A stretch of 64,000 nucleotides of DNA, taken from Posidonia oceanica. Taxonomy: Eukaryota; Streptophyta; Magnoliopsida; Alismatales; Posidoniaceae. Position 1 is the first letter of the stretch, and the number at the start of each line of letters is the position of its first letter. The stretch covers positions 61,260,001 through 61,324,000 of the forward strand of contig JAZBRS010000074.1 in the NCBI GenBank assembly GCA_037176725.1, given 5' to 3'. The translations under genes and the position numbers were made by a program. The notes beneath the pieces are model-generated. The model did not search any database and was not told the origin of the DNA. It saw only the letters and a program-made list of their open reading frames with translations. Below, piece by piece: positions 45,721 through 58,200 of the stretch.

Positions 45721-46336
45721 CTAGAGAGGCTGGTACTCAGGTAGAGGAAAGTCAGCAAGATGATCTACCATGGCTTGGCCCTTCATGGATTTCTGTGTGA
45801 CGAAGGTGATGTCGTACTGGGATAAAAACACCTGCCACTTAACACATCTGCCCACCATGGCTGGCTTCTGGAAGAGGAATTTGATAGGGTCATGCTGACA
45901 CAGGAGCTGAACTGGGTATGCCATCATATAGTGCCTTTGTTTCTGTGCAGCCTAGACAAGAGATAAGTAAGTCTTCTCTATTGTGCTATACCTGGCCTCA
46001 CATTCATAGAACTTCTTGCTCAGGTAGTAAATGACGCGCTCCTTTCTACCCGATTCATCATGTTGGCCCAAGACGGCGCCCATGGAATGCTGTGTGGTAG
46101 AAAGGTAGAGAAGCAGGGGTCTCCCTGGCGTGGGAGGAACCAAAACATGAGGCTTGATCAGTAACTACTTAATCTTATCAAATGCAGCTTGGCACTCGTC
46201 ACTCTAATCAATCTGTGCATTCTTCTTCAGGAGCTTGAATATTGGTTCGTAGATGGGCGTAAGCTATGCAATAAACCGACTGATATACTGTAAACGCCCT
46301 AGCTGGCTTCGAACCTCCTTTTCAGTCTTGGGGGTG
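45721..46336 (-). pseudogene. pol: L2 pol: RT connection and first RNase H
   Basis: After a one-base loss near 46327-46337 the frame differs from that of upstream pol. Visible blocks: LYLSTTQHSMGAVLGQHDES, YYLSKKFYECEARY, MMAYPVQLLCQHDPIKFLF and DHLADFPLPEYQPL. Stops at 46264-46266, 46165-46167, 45952-45954 and 45721-45723 are all TAG, at places where Gln or Trp is expected. Confidence 0.85.
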
Positions 46337-47132
46337 GCATTTCCACGATAGCTTTTGCATTCATCGGGTCCACCTCAATCCCCCTCTGGCTAACAATGTA
46401 GCCCAGCAGCTTGCCAGATGACACCCTAAAAACGCATTTACTGGGGTTGAGCCGCAGTTTGTATTTTCTCAGTCAGTCAAAGAGCTTGTTCAGACATGCA
46501 AGGTGATCCTCAGGCTCTTTGGTCTTAGCAATCATATCATCCACGTAAACCTCAACTTCTTGGTGCATGAGGTCGTGGAAAAGTGCAGTCATGGCCCTCT
46601 GATTGGTTACGCCAGCATTCTTCAGCCCAAACGGCATAACTTTATAGCAGAAGACTCCCTAAGGGGTGATGAATGATGTCTTCACCATGTCTTCTTCTGC
46701 CATCTTGATTTGATTGTAGCCGAAGAAGCCGTCCATAAAGGATAGCATCTTGTGGCCTGCCGTATTGTCGACTAGGACATCAATGTGGGGCAATGAGAAA
46801 TCATCCTTGGGACTCGCCTTGTTCAGGTCCCTGTAGTCGATGCACATCTAGACTCGACCATCATTCTTGGGCACTGGCACGACATTAGCAAGCTACTCAG
46901 GGTAAAGGACAACCTTCAGAAAGTTGACATTGTGCTACTTCATTATCTCCTCTTTGATCATGAGCAGCCACTGCAGTCGCCATCTTCTTAGTTTCTGCTT
47001 CACTGGCTTGGCATCTGGATTCAAGGGCAGGTTGTGCACCACTATCTCGACATCAAGGCCAACCATATCCTCGTAGCTACAGGCGAAGACATCTGCATAC
47101 TCCTTCAAGAATGCGATGAACTCTGCTCTAGC
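46337..47132 (-). pseudogene. pol: L2 pol: reverse transcriptase
   Basis: RT motifs in order: the VPVPK region, MCIDYRDLNKASPKDDF, LPHIDVLVD, SFMDGFFGYNQI (first catalytic Asp), VMPFGLKNAG, then the YVDDM catalytic box near 46535-46549, and LNPSKCVF. TAG stops interrupt at 46848-46850 (Trp expected), near 46895, near 46935 and elsewhere. It stays in the reading frame of gag up to the C run at 46327-46337. Confidence 0.9.
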
Positions 47133-48926
47133 CTAGGGCGATAGATGTGCACTGATACGGACCTCTCTAGCTTCTTCGGCTGTGCCAATATTAACAACCT
47201 CTGTTTCTTCTTCAACATGGAGGTTGGGGACTTCTGGATTGTCGTCATAGGGCCAGAACTCGGGCAATGGTTCGTCATTCTTGTCCTTGCCCGTATCATC
47301 CTCCTTTCCATATGCAATAAGTTCCGAGTGGATCTCCTTCTCAAAAGTGGGGTCTGTGATATCAAAGGAGTGTAGATGTTCCACCGCTTGGCCCTGGTGA
47401 CGCTTCAGGATGGTCACGCTTACTCGAGTGTTTCTATATCCTCGGTGCGTGACCTCTGTCCTGGCAACTTCCTCTGTCTACTCTGCCTGCTCTGCTAGCC
47501 CTGCTAACTCTGCTACTGATTCTGTAGATGTCTGCGCTGCTAATTCTGTCTCTGCTATTGCCTATGCTACTAGTGCTTTCTCCTCTGCGTTTTCTGTTGT
47601 GCTTGCGGAGGGTATGCCAAATTGGTGGCTGCTCAGGGTGCCGCTTGCTACACTACTTGAGTGGGGCATGTGCCGCACAGACCACCTAGACCCGCCTTGT
47701 GGCTGTAGAGTGATTAGCTCATCTGGTCTGGTGGGGGCTGCTGTTGTTGATTCTTCTTCAATGACCATGATAGAAGCATGGTCCTTTCACGGGGAGGGGC
47801 CCATTGCCATGGCTTTCCCCTTCTTCGCTGCCTGGTGCTTCGCTAGGTCTTCTTTCAGTGACTTGAGTTGTTCCAGGAATAGTAGCTCCAAGTCTCCCAT
47901 CCTCGCGTCGACCTGGGCCTCTACAGCTACTCCTTCTTCCTCATCCAAGGGAGAGTCGACGTAGTAGGCGCCAGGGGCCTTTGGCTTTGGCCCAGCTGCT
48001 AGATGCATAACTACTTTGGGTGCTTGCCCTGGTGGGCACAAGGGCACGCCTGATCGTGGCGGCTTCTTGATTAGAGATCCAAACAGATTGGTCAGCGGGG
48101 CTGCTGATGGGTGTGCCGCCAAAGTCACTATTGTAATTGGAGGGTAGGCAAAGTTGTTCTTCTGAGGGACCGATGGCCGAGAGGTTGTGCTGCTCGACTG
48201 GACCTTTGTATCTGGTAGTGACAGTGAGTGTGCGGCCCTTGATGCCATGGGGGCCTACCACGAGGCTTGCTATTTTTCGGCAAGAAGATATGTGCTTGAC
48301 AGCGCTAGCTGCATTCTCTGTGATGTGGCTGCTGAAGTGAGTCGAGTCGCGCTGCTGGCTAAACTGGCTGACTGATCCTCCAAAGAGGGTGACAGCAGTA
48401 CTGATGCGACTACGGCCGCAGGCAGACTGGCTAACTGTGCCTGAAGGGGTGTCCTTGACTTCTGAGCTGCTGTCGCTGCTAGTGCTTGTGATGCTGATGA
48501 AACTACAGGAAGATCAAAGACTGTCAATTCTGCAAAAGGGCCTGCCAAATTTGCTGCCTCATGATCTGTGAAGGGAAGGGCCAAACACACTGATCGAGAA
48601 GCTGCCGTGCCGAATTGGACTTCACTGTAGGTTTGGGCTGCCTCTACTGTGCCAGGCTGCTCCTCATCTGAGTAGTAGTCCTCGATGCAGACCCATTCTT
48701 CCATTAGCAATGAGAGGCTTTGGTGTGGCTCCGGTTGTGCTATGGCCTGATTACCGCTTGAATCCAGGGTACCTACACTGGTGAAGTTAGCGAGGTCCCG
48801 AGGAATAGCCATCTTCCGATTCTTTGATTGCTGGTGTTTACTTTTATCGGCCAGCAGGTCGTATCTGAGACCCTCGTTGTCTCTTCGCTCCTCTACTACG
48901 ATCGGCTCAACGATTCCTTGGCCGTG
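47133..48926 (-). pseudogene. L2 linker between protease and RT
   Basis: About 1.8 kb, in the gag-protease frame throughout but with stops at 47133-47135, 47562, 47787 and 48270. Composition: Ser/Ala-rich (48270-48812), Pro-rich with APGAYYVDSPLDEEEG, a charged coiled-coil-like stretch (LFLEQLKSLKEDLAKHQAAK near 47790-47860), and an acidic piece with KNDEPLPEFWPYDD. Ogre elements have an intron between protease and RT. Here the frame is kept, so I see no need for one, though splicing cannot be excluded. Confidence 0.65.
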
Positions 48927-49580
48927 TCACCCGAGCGACGTCCCCCTGACGTAACCCCACCTATGATAGACGTTTTCGACCATCTGGAAATGGTTATTGT
49001 GAAAAGCCAAGGAGTTGACGCGTTCAAGATCTGGAATAAAGTTAACCAACTCGCACCGATTAACGCGGTGTAAAGCATCTAAAAGTTCAGGGTCAAAGGG
49101 GACAGTCTGTGAAGAGACAGAGGAGACTACCTCGATCCGCTCCTTCTCAAAATTCTCCACCATGACGACGATGACATCGTCGCCTCGGCGAAACTTGATC
49201 ATACGATGGAGGGTCAAGGGGATAACTTGATGCTTGTGGAGCCAAGGGCGCCCAAGTAGAAAATTGAAGTTAGGCTCCAAGTCCACGACGTAGAATTCCA
49301 CATCGAATGTGACTGGGCCAATGATGAGAGGAATAATCAAGATCCTTAGAGCGTCATGGTGGGTATTATCAAAAGCTGTCATTCCCTTTACAGCCGGAGT
49401 AATGTCCTTGGCTTTGAATCCGAGATTTGTTGCTGTTCTCAAGGGACAAACGTTAAGGCCTGACCCATTATCGACTAGCGCAAGGGGAATGCGAAAGTTT
49501 TTGAATTGTACCGTGACGAACAAGGGTTGGTTATGATTAATCCCCACTGGAGGCAACTCATCACATGTGAAAGTAATGAC
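48927..49580 (-). pseudogene. pro: L2 aspartic protease
   Basis: Open for 209 codons from 49556. The active-site motif is ALVDNGSGLNVCPL (residues about 31-44), the DNGS form of DTG found in Tat/Ogre proteases, followed by hydrophobic strands and FLLGRPWLHKH (about 98), the usual flap-distal motif. It cleaves the gag-pol polyprotein in the particle. It lies in the gag frame, split from it by TAG at 49581-49583 (Gln expected). The domain looks complete. Confidence 0.9.
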
Positions 49581-50090
49581 CTAGGGCTCCGCAATCATCC
49601 CGACCATGCTTTCCAAGGCTACAGGTTCTATGGCTTGGGACACATGGGCGGCTTGGAACACGCAAAGGAAAGCCTCACGGTGTTCGGCTGAAGTGTGTAT
49701 AAGGTCCCAAATGGATATATCAGCTCTAACCTTCTTCAATTGGGAAATAATATTGGCCTTGGGCTGGCCCTTTTTGGTGGTAGGAGCAGGAGTTTTGGCA
49801 GCAGGCTCTGATGTGGTAGGCACAGGGGGTTGGCCAGATGGTGGAGGTGATATAGGTTGACCTAAGGATGAAGGTACTGCAGGCTCTAAGCGACTAGGCC
49901 TAACCACTGGTGCTGGGGACTTGTAGACCCTCCCCGATCGCATCACTTCCATGCACATTTCTATGGCGTAGCTGTAGGGTACGAGATGGGTGTCCCAGGT
50001 TAGGTTAACAACCACGGGAGCACGTGCAGCGAGCACGAGAGGGGCTGTAGGGGTTCTTATTGGTTGATGGGGAGATGGCTAAGCGGGTTG
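49581..50090 (-). pseudogene. L2 gag-protease connector
   Basis: Same frame as gag and protease. Encodes HLVPYSYAIEMCMEVMRSG, then a Pro-rich spacer and a KKGQPKANIISQLKKVRADI helix. The KANIISQL-type motif commonly precedes protease in these polyproteins. Stops separate it from gag at about 50040-50091. Confidence 0.7.
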
Positions 50091-52598
50091 CTAGGAAGGC
50101 AAAGCAGGTGGAGGTTGAGATCTTCCTAATAGGTGTATTGGGGATCCTAGCTGAGGCCTACCTAGGAGATGCACTAGGGCTCGGGCCCGAGGAAGCATGG
50201 TGGGCGGTGCAGAAGAGCACTCCAGCTTGGCGCACGGTCGGATCATGTGAACGCCCGACTCAGAGCCGGCGACAGCCACAAGGTAAAGAGAGACTGGAAA
50301 GGGCTCAGAAACATCATGGATGAGTTTAGAGGGGTCTACCACAGACGTAGGGGACCCGGAAGGGAAAAGAGAGTTGATTCCCAAGGTACCTATGCCTCCT
50401 TGATAGGAGTGCTCTGGTAAGGGTTGGTGAACAATGTTGGTTGGGGAAGATGCTGATGCTGATGCAAGAGGAGGTGTGGAAGTGGACACCTCGTGCGTGT
50501 CGACCACAATCGTTCCCGATTCGATCAAGTCCTGGATTGCATTCCGTAAGGTGAAACAATTATCCGTCGAATGCCCGACGCTTCGATGGAAATTGCAGAA
50601 AAGGTTCGCCTTATACCAATGCAGTAGTGGGTTTGGTGGTGGGCGAACCTCCGGAAATTGCAGGAGTGACGCAACCTTTGGGAGAATGGCATTCAGCGGT
50701 TCTGCCAGTGGGGCGAACTTCCACTTCTCAATGGGTGGCCGTCTCTGTCTATGGTGTTGTCCTTGTTGAACCGGTGTGGCAGGATAGACCGGTCGTGTGG
50801 TGGTTGTGATTTGTTGTGTGGGTGCCCTAGGTGTTGGTGCGTAAACGATCTGAGCAGGGGCAGGCCGAGACGCCAGACGAACAAGTGCAATAGGAGAGTC
50901 GACGTATACAACAGCAGGTTTCGACAAATCCTTCTTTCGGGGGCGGCCGTTGCTGCCACCACTGTTGTTGCTGATGGTGTTGCTGCTGCTACTGTTGATG
51001 ATAGTGGAGGCCGGCTTGGCGAACGCAGAGAGTGTTGGGAAGTTGCCACTCCGCAACGAACTCTCTACGCGAGCGCCAGCTCGAATCAATGCAGTGAAGG
51101 TCGTGACGGGTTGAATGCTAAGCAGTGCCCCGGTGGATGGCTGCACCCCTTTGATTAGGATCTCAATAGACTCCTCGTCAGAAGGCCTATCTCAAACCTG
51201 TGAAGCCAGGGCGCGCCAGCAGCTGACGTACTCCCCGAACGGCTCACCAGGATTCTGCTTAGTTGCCACCAGGTCCGCGCACTTTGGGACCAGGTCGAGG
51301 TTGAAGGAGTATTGTTCCAGGAATGCCTAGCTTAGGTCATTCCAAGTCTTGATCACAGTCATGTCAAGCGATGTGAACCACTTGAGGGCCGGACCAGACA
51401 GACTCTTTTGGAACAGGCGGATCAGCAACCTCTCATCAGCCTGAAGCTGGGCAAGATCACCGCAATACGCCTTCAGATAGGCTATGGGGCAGCCCCTACC
51501 AATATATTTCTCAAAGTCTGGGATCTTGAACTTTGGTGGGAGCATCGCCTCTGGGAAATAGCAGAGGTCCCAGAACTGGTAGGACTGGTGGTCAGTACCC
51601 TGCACTAGATGTAGTGCTTTCTCCAAAACATCCACCCTATTATTGATGGGGTCTAGATTGGCTGCTGAGGGTGATGGGGCACCAGGGGCAGAGACCACCT
51701 ACGCCAAGTGGGTCGCACCAAGGTGCTCCTCCGGGTCCACCATCACGTCACTTGGTGTTGCGAGGTGATGGCTGGCATACCCGTGTGTAGGTGTAGTGTA
51801 AGAGGGGATGCATGCTGAAGTCTGAACCTGATGCAAGGGAGGTAGGTAGATGACATGCTATGCAATGGGTGCAGAGCGTTGGAGCAGCAGCGGCCGCACC
51901 GACACGGTGCTGGGCGGCGGGCCTGCGGGGTACTGTGCTCCAACCAACCTGAAGGACTGGCCACCAGGTGGCGGAGCTACATGCTATGCATAGTGATGTG
52001 TAGATGCAAGAGGCGGGATACGTGCCCCCACCACCGGAACTGTGAGTAGTTGAGACGATGGTCTAGGCAGTAGTGTGGATGAGAATGCATGATATACGGG
52101 AGCAGGCTGCACAGGAACCTCGGGACCAGCAAGAATGAAAGATGGGCAGACTGATAGAGCCATGCCCTGCAGCCGCTGGGCAGTCTCCATCAGATGCTGA
52201 TATTGCTCATCAGGCATCCCATCAATGGGAATGCTGAGGTGCAGTGTTGGCGGGAGACCAGAGCCAAGGGGGTCAATCTGTCTAGAAGATTGAAGTCCTA
52301 TAGTAAGGGTCGCCGCAGTGGAAGAGGACTTGAGAGGGACGTATCCCTGGGATAGCAGGGTCACAGGCGGCTCCGAAACGTGAGCATAGGTCACCAATAT
52401 GGGATTGGTGACCGAGTCCAGAGTAGCATGAGTCTGCCAATGCCCCGTAGGATGTTGGGGTGCCCTGGGCGACAGAGGGGGAAACCCTAGTGTCACCGAA
52501 GGCATAGGGGGAGTGGAAACGAAAGTCGGAGGGGCCGAAGCAGAAATCCCCTCTGGAACAACAGGAGTAAGCAGGGGTTCAATAGTACACTGGGCCAT
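50091..52598 (-). pseudogene. gag: L2 gag (interrupted by stops, no frameshift)
   Basis: Start ATG at 52598 (MAQC...). Continuous frame of about 836 codons with stops at 51984, about 51858, about 51699, 51327 and about 51190. Conserved block: RVDVLEKALHLVQGTDHQSY, LKAYCGDLAQL, ALKWFTSLDM. The C-terminal CxxHx4Hx4C knuckle reads CNFHRSVGHSTDNC. The matching blocks of TR-GAG gag (35283-37421) are very similar by eye. Stops at 51984, 51858 and 51327 are TAG, two of them at expected Gln codons; 51190 is TGA in a CGA context. Confidence 0.88.
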
Positions 52599-53524
52599 TG
52601 CTGACCGAGAGCTGGTGAGAATAGGGCTGCACTGAGAGGAAAGAGGACGAGTCCTAGGAGGAGCTATGATCGCAAAAGTGGATAGCTTGGAAGGAGATGG
52701 TCGAGCATAGGTGTCTCTACAGGGGTGTCAGTAAGAGGAGGGACTCGAGCTCCAGCTAGGGAACTCACTTACTGATCTCTGCGGGACACAACAGAAACTG
52801 GGATTAGAAACAGAAAATGAAATGTAAATGCATTAAATTGTGTCATGAATGATATGTATGCTTTCTAGCATGCTCTCTCTCACCAATCTAGTGTATCTTA
52901 GCAGGTAATCTACTTCGGATACTCACAGGTGTACAGGTCACCGACTCAAGTCAGAAAAGTAGGTCCCCTGTCTAAATCCTGGCCCAAAGCTCAAGTAGTA
53001 ACAGGGTGGTGCGTTGGTGGCCTCGACCCCACCGAAGCGTGGGTGGTACCCTCCACTAGCATCGACATGACCCCTGGACATGGGGGGACAGATCGACCGA
53101 CTCACGCCATGCCAAGGCATTGGGGCAAGAGGCTGGGACCATCCTTCGCAGACTGATAGGTGGACTCAGATGAGAAGAATGCATGCCCTATATGATGCTT
53201 CATGCAAATGATTAAAGTCTTTTATCTTACATCTTTTATTAACTCAAGGGGGTGCAAGTGTATTGTTGGCTCTTGTTGACCCTAGAATTTAATTTTACTT
53301 GGCAGTTTTAGTTAGCCGTGGGGGAAGCAATCAGTCTCTAATTATCCTTAGGCCTAATGCAAGAAGGGGAAGAAAATCACCCAAGCATGGCAAGCAGACA
53401 ACAAACATCATTGCAAAAAGCATAGGCATGGCATGTGCGTGTGTATGTGACATGATAGTGGAAAAAGAAACAACCAGCACATCAAAATGCATATAAGGCA
53501 TGGCATGTGCATTAGTGTAGTGGT
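52599..53524 (-). promoter_or_regulatory. L2 leader, gag-proximal part, with block shared with TR-GAG
   Basis: Untranslated. The segment 52950-53410 matches TR-GAG 37730-38210 closely. Short frames (52929-53156, 53331-53624) are not conserved as proteins. Confidence 0.65.
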
Positions 53525-54974
53525 TGTGGATGGATTTTTGGGGGGTGTTTAAGAAGATGCCGCTGCTTCCACGACGTCGACAGCTTTGTTGTGATCGCCA
53601 CTCACCTTTGGGTAGACAAGACACCTGGGGGGAGATTGTGAAGATGTGGGTCCTCGAACCACTAGATCGATAGCTGGGTGTCGTCTAGCAACTTCCTCAT
53701 GTTACATAAGCATCATTCCTTTCCCTTCAAAACAAATGAAAATCAAAGATCTAGATTAGTTCGTGTAGTAACTATTAATAAAAATAGATAGAAAATGACA
53801 TAAGCAATTAAACCTAATACTAACTAGGGGGTGGTTCCCCGCATGCATATGCTATGGGTCCTATTTTAAGGAATACAATATGAAATGGGAAATTAGATTG
53901 GAAGAATACTCCCTTCACCCTCGTGCTATTTGCAGTGGAGTAGAAGTGGAGGCACGGTCGGAGCTCTGGCTTGGCTTTGGGATCTTGGGATGTAGTGATC
54001 TCTAAGATCTGAGTTGGGTTTCTCTCTGGATAGAGGGTGGAGACTAGGGTTTCAAGTTTGACTGAGGGGGGGCTCAGAACCCTAAAACTCTAGCTATTTG
54101 AAGGTGGAAGCTCAAAACACTAAAACCTATAGAAGATTTCCTTCTGACCTGACTGAGGGGGGCTCTATCCAAGAATGACCAGGGGCTCAAACACTGACCC
54201 ACAGGGTCTCTTTGTAGACTCCAAGGGGTGTGGGTAGTTAACACATAGAAATTTCTAGAAAAAGTGGCAATTATGGCCAGTCGCCGCATGGGTAGGCGGC
54301 TTAGGCTAGCAACCGCCCAAGCAAACATGTGGAAAATCGTAGAAATTCGGTTGACGGGAGCCACGATCGTTAGTCGCTGGTTAGGTTGGCGCCTAACAGT
54401 CAAAGGGATCGTGGGAAATAACCATAGCAGTTCCGCGACTGTTAGTCGCCTATTTGGTTGGCGCGTAGCTATCGAGGGGATCATGGGACACAACCGCCAA
54501 AAATAACCGTTCGATTCGGTTAACGGAGCCCATGACTGTCAGTCGCCGCTTAGAGTGGCGCCTAGGTTAGTCGCCTATTGACATGGTGCCTATCCCAGTC
54601 GCTTCTCCAGCTGGCAACTAGCAACGTCTTTTGCATTTTTAACCCTGTCTTTTAAGTTTGATCCAGCAAACTCGATTAAAAGCCTGTAAAACTTCAGATA
54701 TCTCATGAAATCATAAAAACATCTTCTTTAACTCAAATCTGCCATGGATTTGAGTGGAAAAGTGTGTTCAAAGGTACTCAAACTTGCCACTAGTTTGGGC
54801 GAGTCAGCTCTGCCACAGCTAACAACCTGATCCAAGTTAGGATCAAGTGATGCTTTGAAGAAATCAAGGAAGATCTGGAAAATGTGTTGTTAAGCCTTAG
54901 ACATGTGATTTTTGGTGCCTCAAAAGTTCTTGTCCTCTATGAACTCTGGGAAATGCGAAAATGGGATATCTACA
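53525..54974 (-). mobile_element. Probable solo LTR, 1.45 kb, in L2 leader
   Basis: The + strand runs from TGTGGATGG to GGGATATCTACA, so in element sense it starts TGTAGATATCCCATTTTC, like the other LTRs. The flanks are GTGGT (53520-53524) and GTGGC (54975-54979), an imperfect TSD. The leader on both sides is similar to the uninterrupted TR-GAG leader. It contains several GTCGCC and GGCGCC words (54280-54600). I do not see the conserved LTR core. Boundaries are less sure than for the other solo LTRs. Confidence 0.6.
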
Positions 54975-55238
54975 GTGGCATGGCATTTGTGCTAAATAAA
55001 TCAAGCATCAGACAAGAAGCATGGATTAAAGCAGTACTCATGCAAGCATGGTAATTGAATGCTGTAATAAGGAAATCGCATGAATTAAAGCAATAGATAA
55101 GCAAATAAAGTAAGTAAATGCTGAGATAACAAATAAGGCGCAATGTAATAAGTAAACAAACAAGGTAACCAGTGCTAAGCTAAGCAGACAAAAAAAGCCA
55201 CACAAAAGCAGAAGAGTGGAACGAAAGCCGGAGTCTAG
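54975..55238 (-). other. L2 leader, PBS-proximal part
   Basis: A- and AAGCA-rich sequence comparable to 38390-38520 of TR-GAG. It has no duplicated PBS-like units, in contrast to TR-GAG. Confidence 0.55.
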
Positions 55239-55257
55239 TCCCCAGCAAAGTCGCCAC
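55239..55257 (-). promoter_or_regulatory. L2 primer binding site
   Basis: Element sense after the 5' LTR: a G, then TGGCGACTTTGCTGGGGA. It differs from the TR-GAG site at two places (CC to TT in the middle), so the match to tRNA-Arg is 16 of 18. The next bases (CTAGACTCCGGCTTT) are shared with TR-GAG. Confidence 0.8.
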
Positions 55258-58200
55258 TGTAGTAATCCGAGTGTTTGGACCGTCTATGCACGATGCCAAA
55301 GCTCGCGTGCACCGATCGAAACTAGGTTCACTATTAGTGGTTGGTTCCAAGGAGAGGACTTCGACTCGAAAACACCGGAAAGCAGGGGCGAATATGAAAG
55401 GAAAGTAAAATAAAAGAAAAGGGAGTCGCTAGCTAATTTATTAAGTTGGGAAAACTAGGAAAATCGGGTAAAGAACATGCAATGAAAACATACGCAGTTT
55501 GAAAGTATGTAGAATCCGATGCAAAGGGATGACACAAAGTCAATACGGTCCAGAGAAGAAGTGCAGGGAAGGTGTTAGGCACCCCCGACATGCCCGAGGA
55601 ATCGGTCTTTCTAAACTGATTTGCTACAGTGTGGCAAAATGTTGGCGCGAAGCGCCGGTTTATATACGCCCTACGGCGATATGCAAGATGCACTTTATAA
55701 ACCAATGCAAAGCTTAGTGAAAACCTTGTTTAAATGTAAATAAGCGAAAGCAAGTCATTGTAAAGAAGCGGAAAACAGTAAGAATGCAAACTGAAAACAA
55801 AAGCAAGGCAGAAAACAAGTGGGGAGCGAAAAAAGGGGCAGTTCTGTGCTTTGTCTGGATCAAGGCCCAGGCGCCGGTTCGGTAGGCGCCCTTGCTACTC
55901 GCTGGTGAGGCAAGTGGCAGGTTAGCTCCCCAGTCAGAAATGGCAACTGCCACCAAATGGGTGCAAAAAGCGATGTAAAACCCAAAATAAAAAACAAGGA
56001 GGCACAAAAGACATGTTGGAAAGCAAATCCTTAGAAGGAAACAGATCGGGAATCAAAGCGACGAGGCGGCAAAACCAAGGCTAAGTCACTGCCTGGATGG
56101 TGAAAGGAGTCGCTGCCTGTAGGGGCGGCTATGCCAGTTGCCTGTTGGACTAGCGACAGAAAGCATTCCTCCTTCTACTCAGGTAGTGGTAGTCATCGCC
56201 AAGAAAGGGACGGGGCGGCAAGGCAGCGGCTCACTCGCAGTAGGGGACTGCAAGCTTAGTCTCCTGACGGGAAGGCGCCAAGGATAGGCACCACTTAATT
56301 CGGCGACAGGGATGCTCACAGTTCTCCCACACAGCGGCTTTCATTATCGAAAACGAGGTAGAAAAACTTGGCAAAAACAGAAACCAACATCGTGGAGCTA
56401 AGCAAGGCTCAACGCGGAAGAAAAAAACATTCATCGGATTTGAAAATGGGTGAGTAGATCACAAGATATGGAGGCCAGAAGTTGTGCCGGAGGGCAGACC
56501 TGAGTTGCAGGTCAGTCGCCTGCTATGTAGGCAGCTAGGATGCAAACCAGGCTACCGAAACTGCCAACTTCTCGGCCAGATCTTGGACCCACAAGCTAGC
56601 TAAATGAAAAATTGAATATACAGATATAAAGAGCATTCATCCATGATTAAGTAGAAACAATAATATTGCAAAATGGCCATGTGAGGAGCAAGATAACAAG
56701 GTCAGAAGTTGGTCAGAGACTGACCTGGGTTGCAGGTTAGTCGCCTGCCAGGCAGGCGGCTAAAGTGCAACTCAGGCAGTCCGAACTGCCAACTTCACGA
56801 CCGTATCCTGGCCTCACCGGCGAACGAAATGGCAAACTGGACATGTAGACATGCAGAGCATACAACAGAGAATAAAAGCATACAATCAGAAAGTAGGAGG
56901 GGATCTCAAGGTGGTCAGAGCGACACCTCAAAGTCAAGCTGGCAGACTGGCTGAGTCACAGCTCAGCCGCCGGTCAGGCCAGCGCCTGACCCTGTCGTGG
57001 GTCACAATGGCAACTGGCCTGGCAGTCCAATGGCTGGACTTCCAGGTTGGAATCCACCACGACGGTGGAGCCTAAAATCTAGAGGAGGGTCCAGGAAGCA
57101 TGACCCTGCTTCCAGGAACCCAACCGTACCTTCGATATGGAAAAATGTGGACCGAGGCGGTCCACCCACCTACGTCGCCATGGTCCACCGTCCTCTGTTG
57201 GAATCCAGCCACACACGTGGCCGAGTGCACGGGGAAGAGGTGGGGAAGGTCCATGGCATCGAGGTGGAGGGGATGGTGCATCCCGGAGCCAAGGAAGGAG
57301 GCTTGTGCCTCCATTCCCCATCCACCGGTAGCTCATCGGAGTGGCCAAACGGCCACAGCCATTAGGCTGGCTGAGGTAGTGGGGGAAGAAAGTGGAAGAA
57401 GGGGGAGAAAGGTGGGAGGTCTGGGAACGTTTCCCAGCCCTCAAACCACCAAGGTTGGAGGTGTACCAACCTGAAGACACTTGCCAGAGTTGACGGTTTG
57501 TCGTCGGAGCGTCGCCGGAGTTGGAGAAGAAGGTGTGGTAACGGCTTGTCCAGGGCTTGGGAGTGCTCGAAGATCATCGGCCTCACACTGGGGAAGCTTG
57601 GGAAGGCTTGAGAGAAGGTTCAATTTCACTCTGGAAGCTTGGGAGTGGAGTTAAGGATTTTTTCAAAGTGGGAAGAGGGTGTGGGGTTCAATGGCAAAAC
57701 TTGGTTTCGTTCGGGTGGCTTCTCCATGCCCGAGGCTGAGAGATCAGAGGCGTGCGGAAGGGGTGTCAGTGAGGGCATGTGAGTGGGTTGCCAAGCCGAG
57801 GAGGCAGGAAGATGTGTGCCACGGCCGGCGACCGGTGATGGGTTGAGGGGTTGAGGTGACGGCGACTGCCACGCCAGTGAGGGCATGCGAGGGGGAACGG
57901 TCACCGAGGAAGTAACTGCAGCTTGTCGTCTAGTGCGCGTCGGGGAACGGCTAGTAAGTGTGACGTGACAAGCGGCCGCGGTGGCAACGGTCGGCAATGG
58001 TGGTGGCTGGAAGGGAAGCTTGCACATAGCTTCTAAGTTGCAGGTGAGTCGCCGCATGGCATGGCGCCTAACTGTGTTGCCCCTGCTACATCGCCTGTCA
58101 ATGCCACTTAGTAGCTTGGTAGGAATGTTCGAACGTAGTCTAAGTCGCAGAGCAGTCGCCGCATGACATGGCACCTAGAAGTGTCGCCTGTTCATGCGGT

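Noticed and set aside
47410..47964. 184-codon + strand frame antisense to the L2 linker
   Set aside because: It lies opposite the protease-RT linker, which reads as a polyprotein frame continuous with gag; the antisense frame has no recognisable domain.
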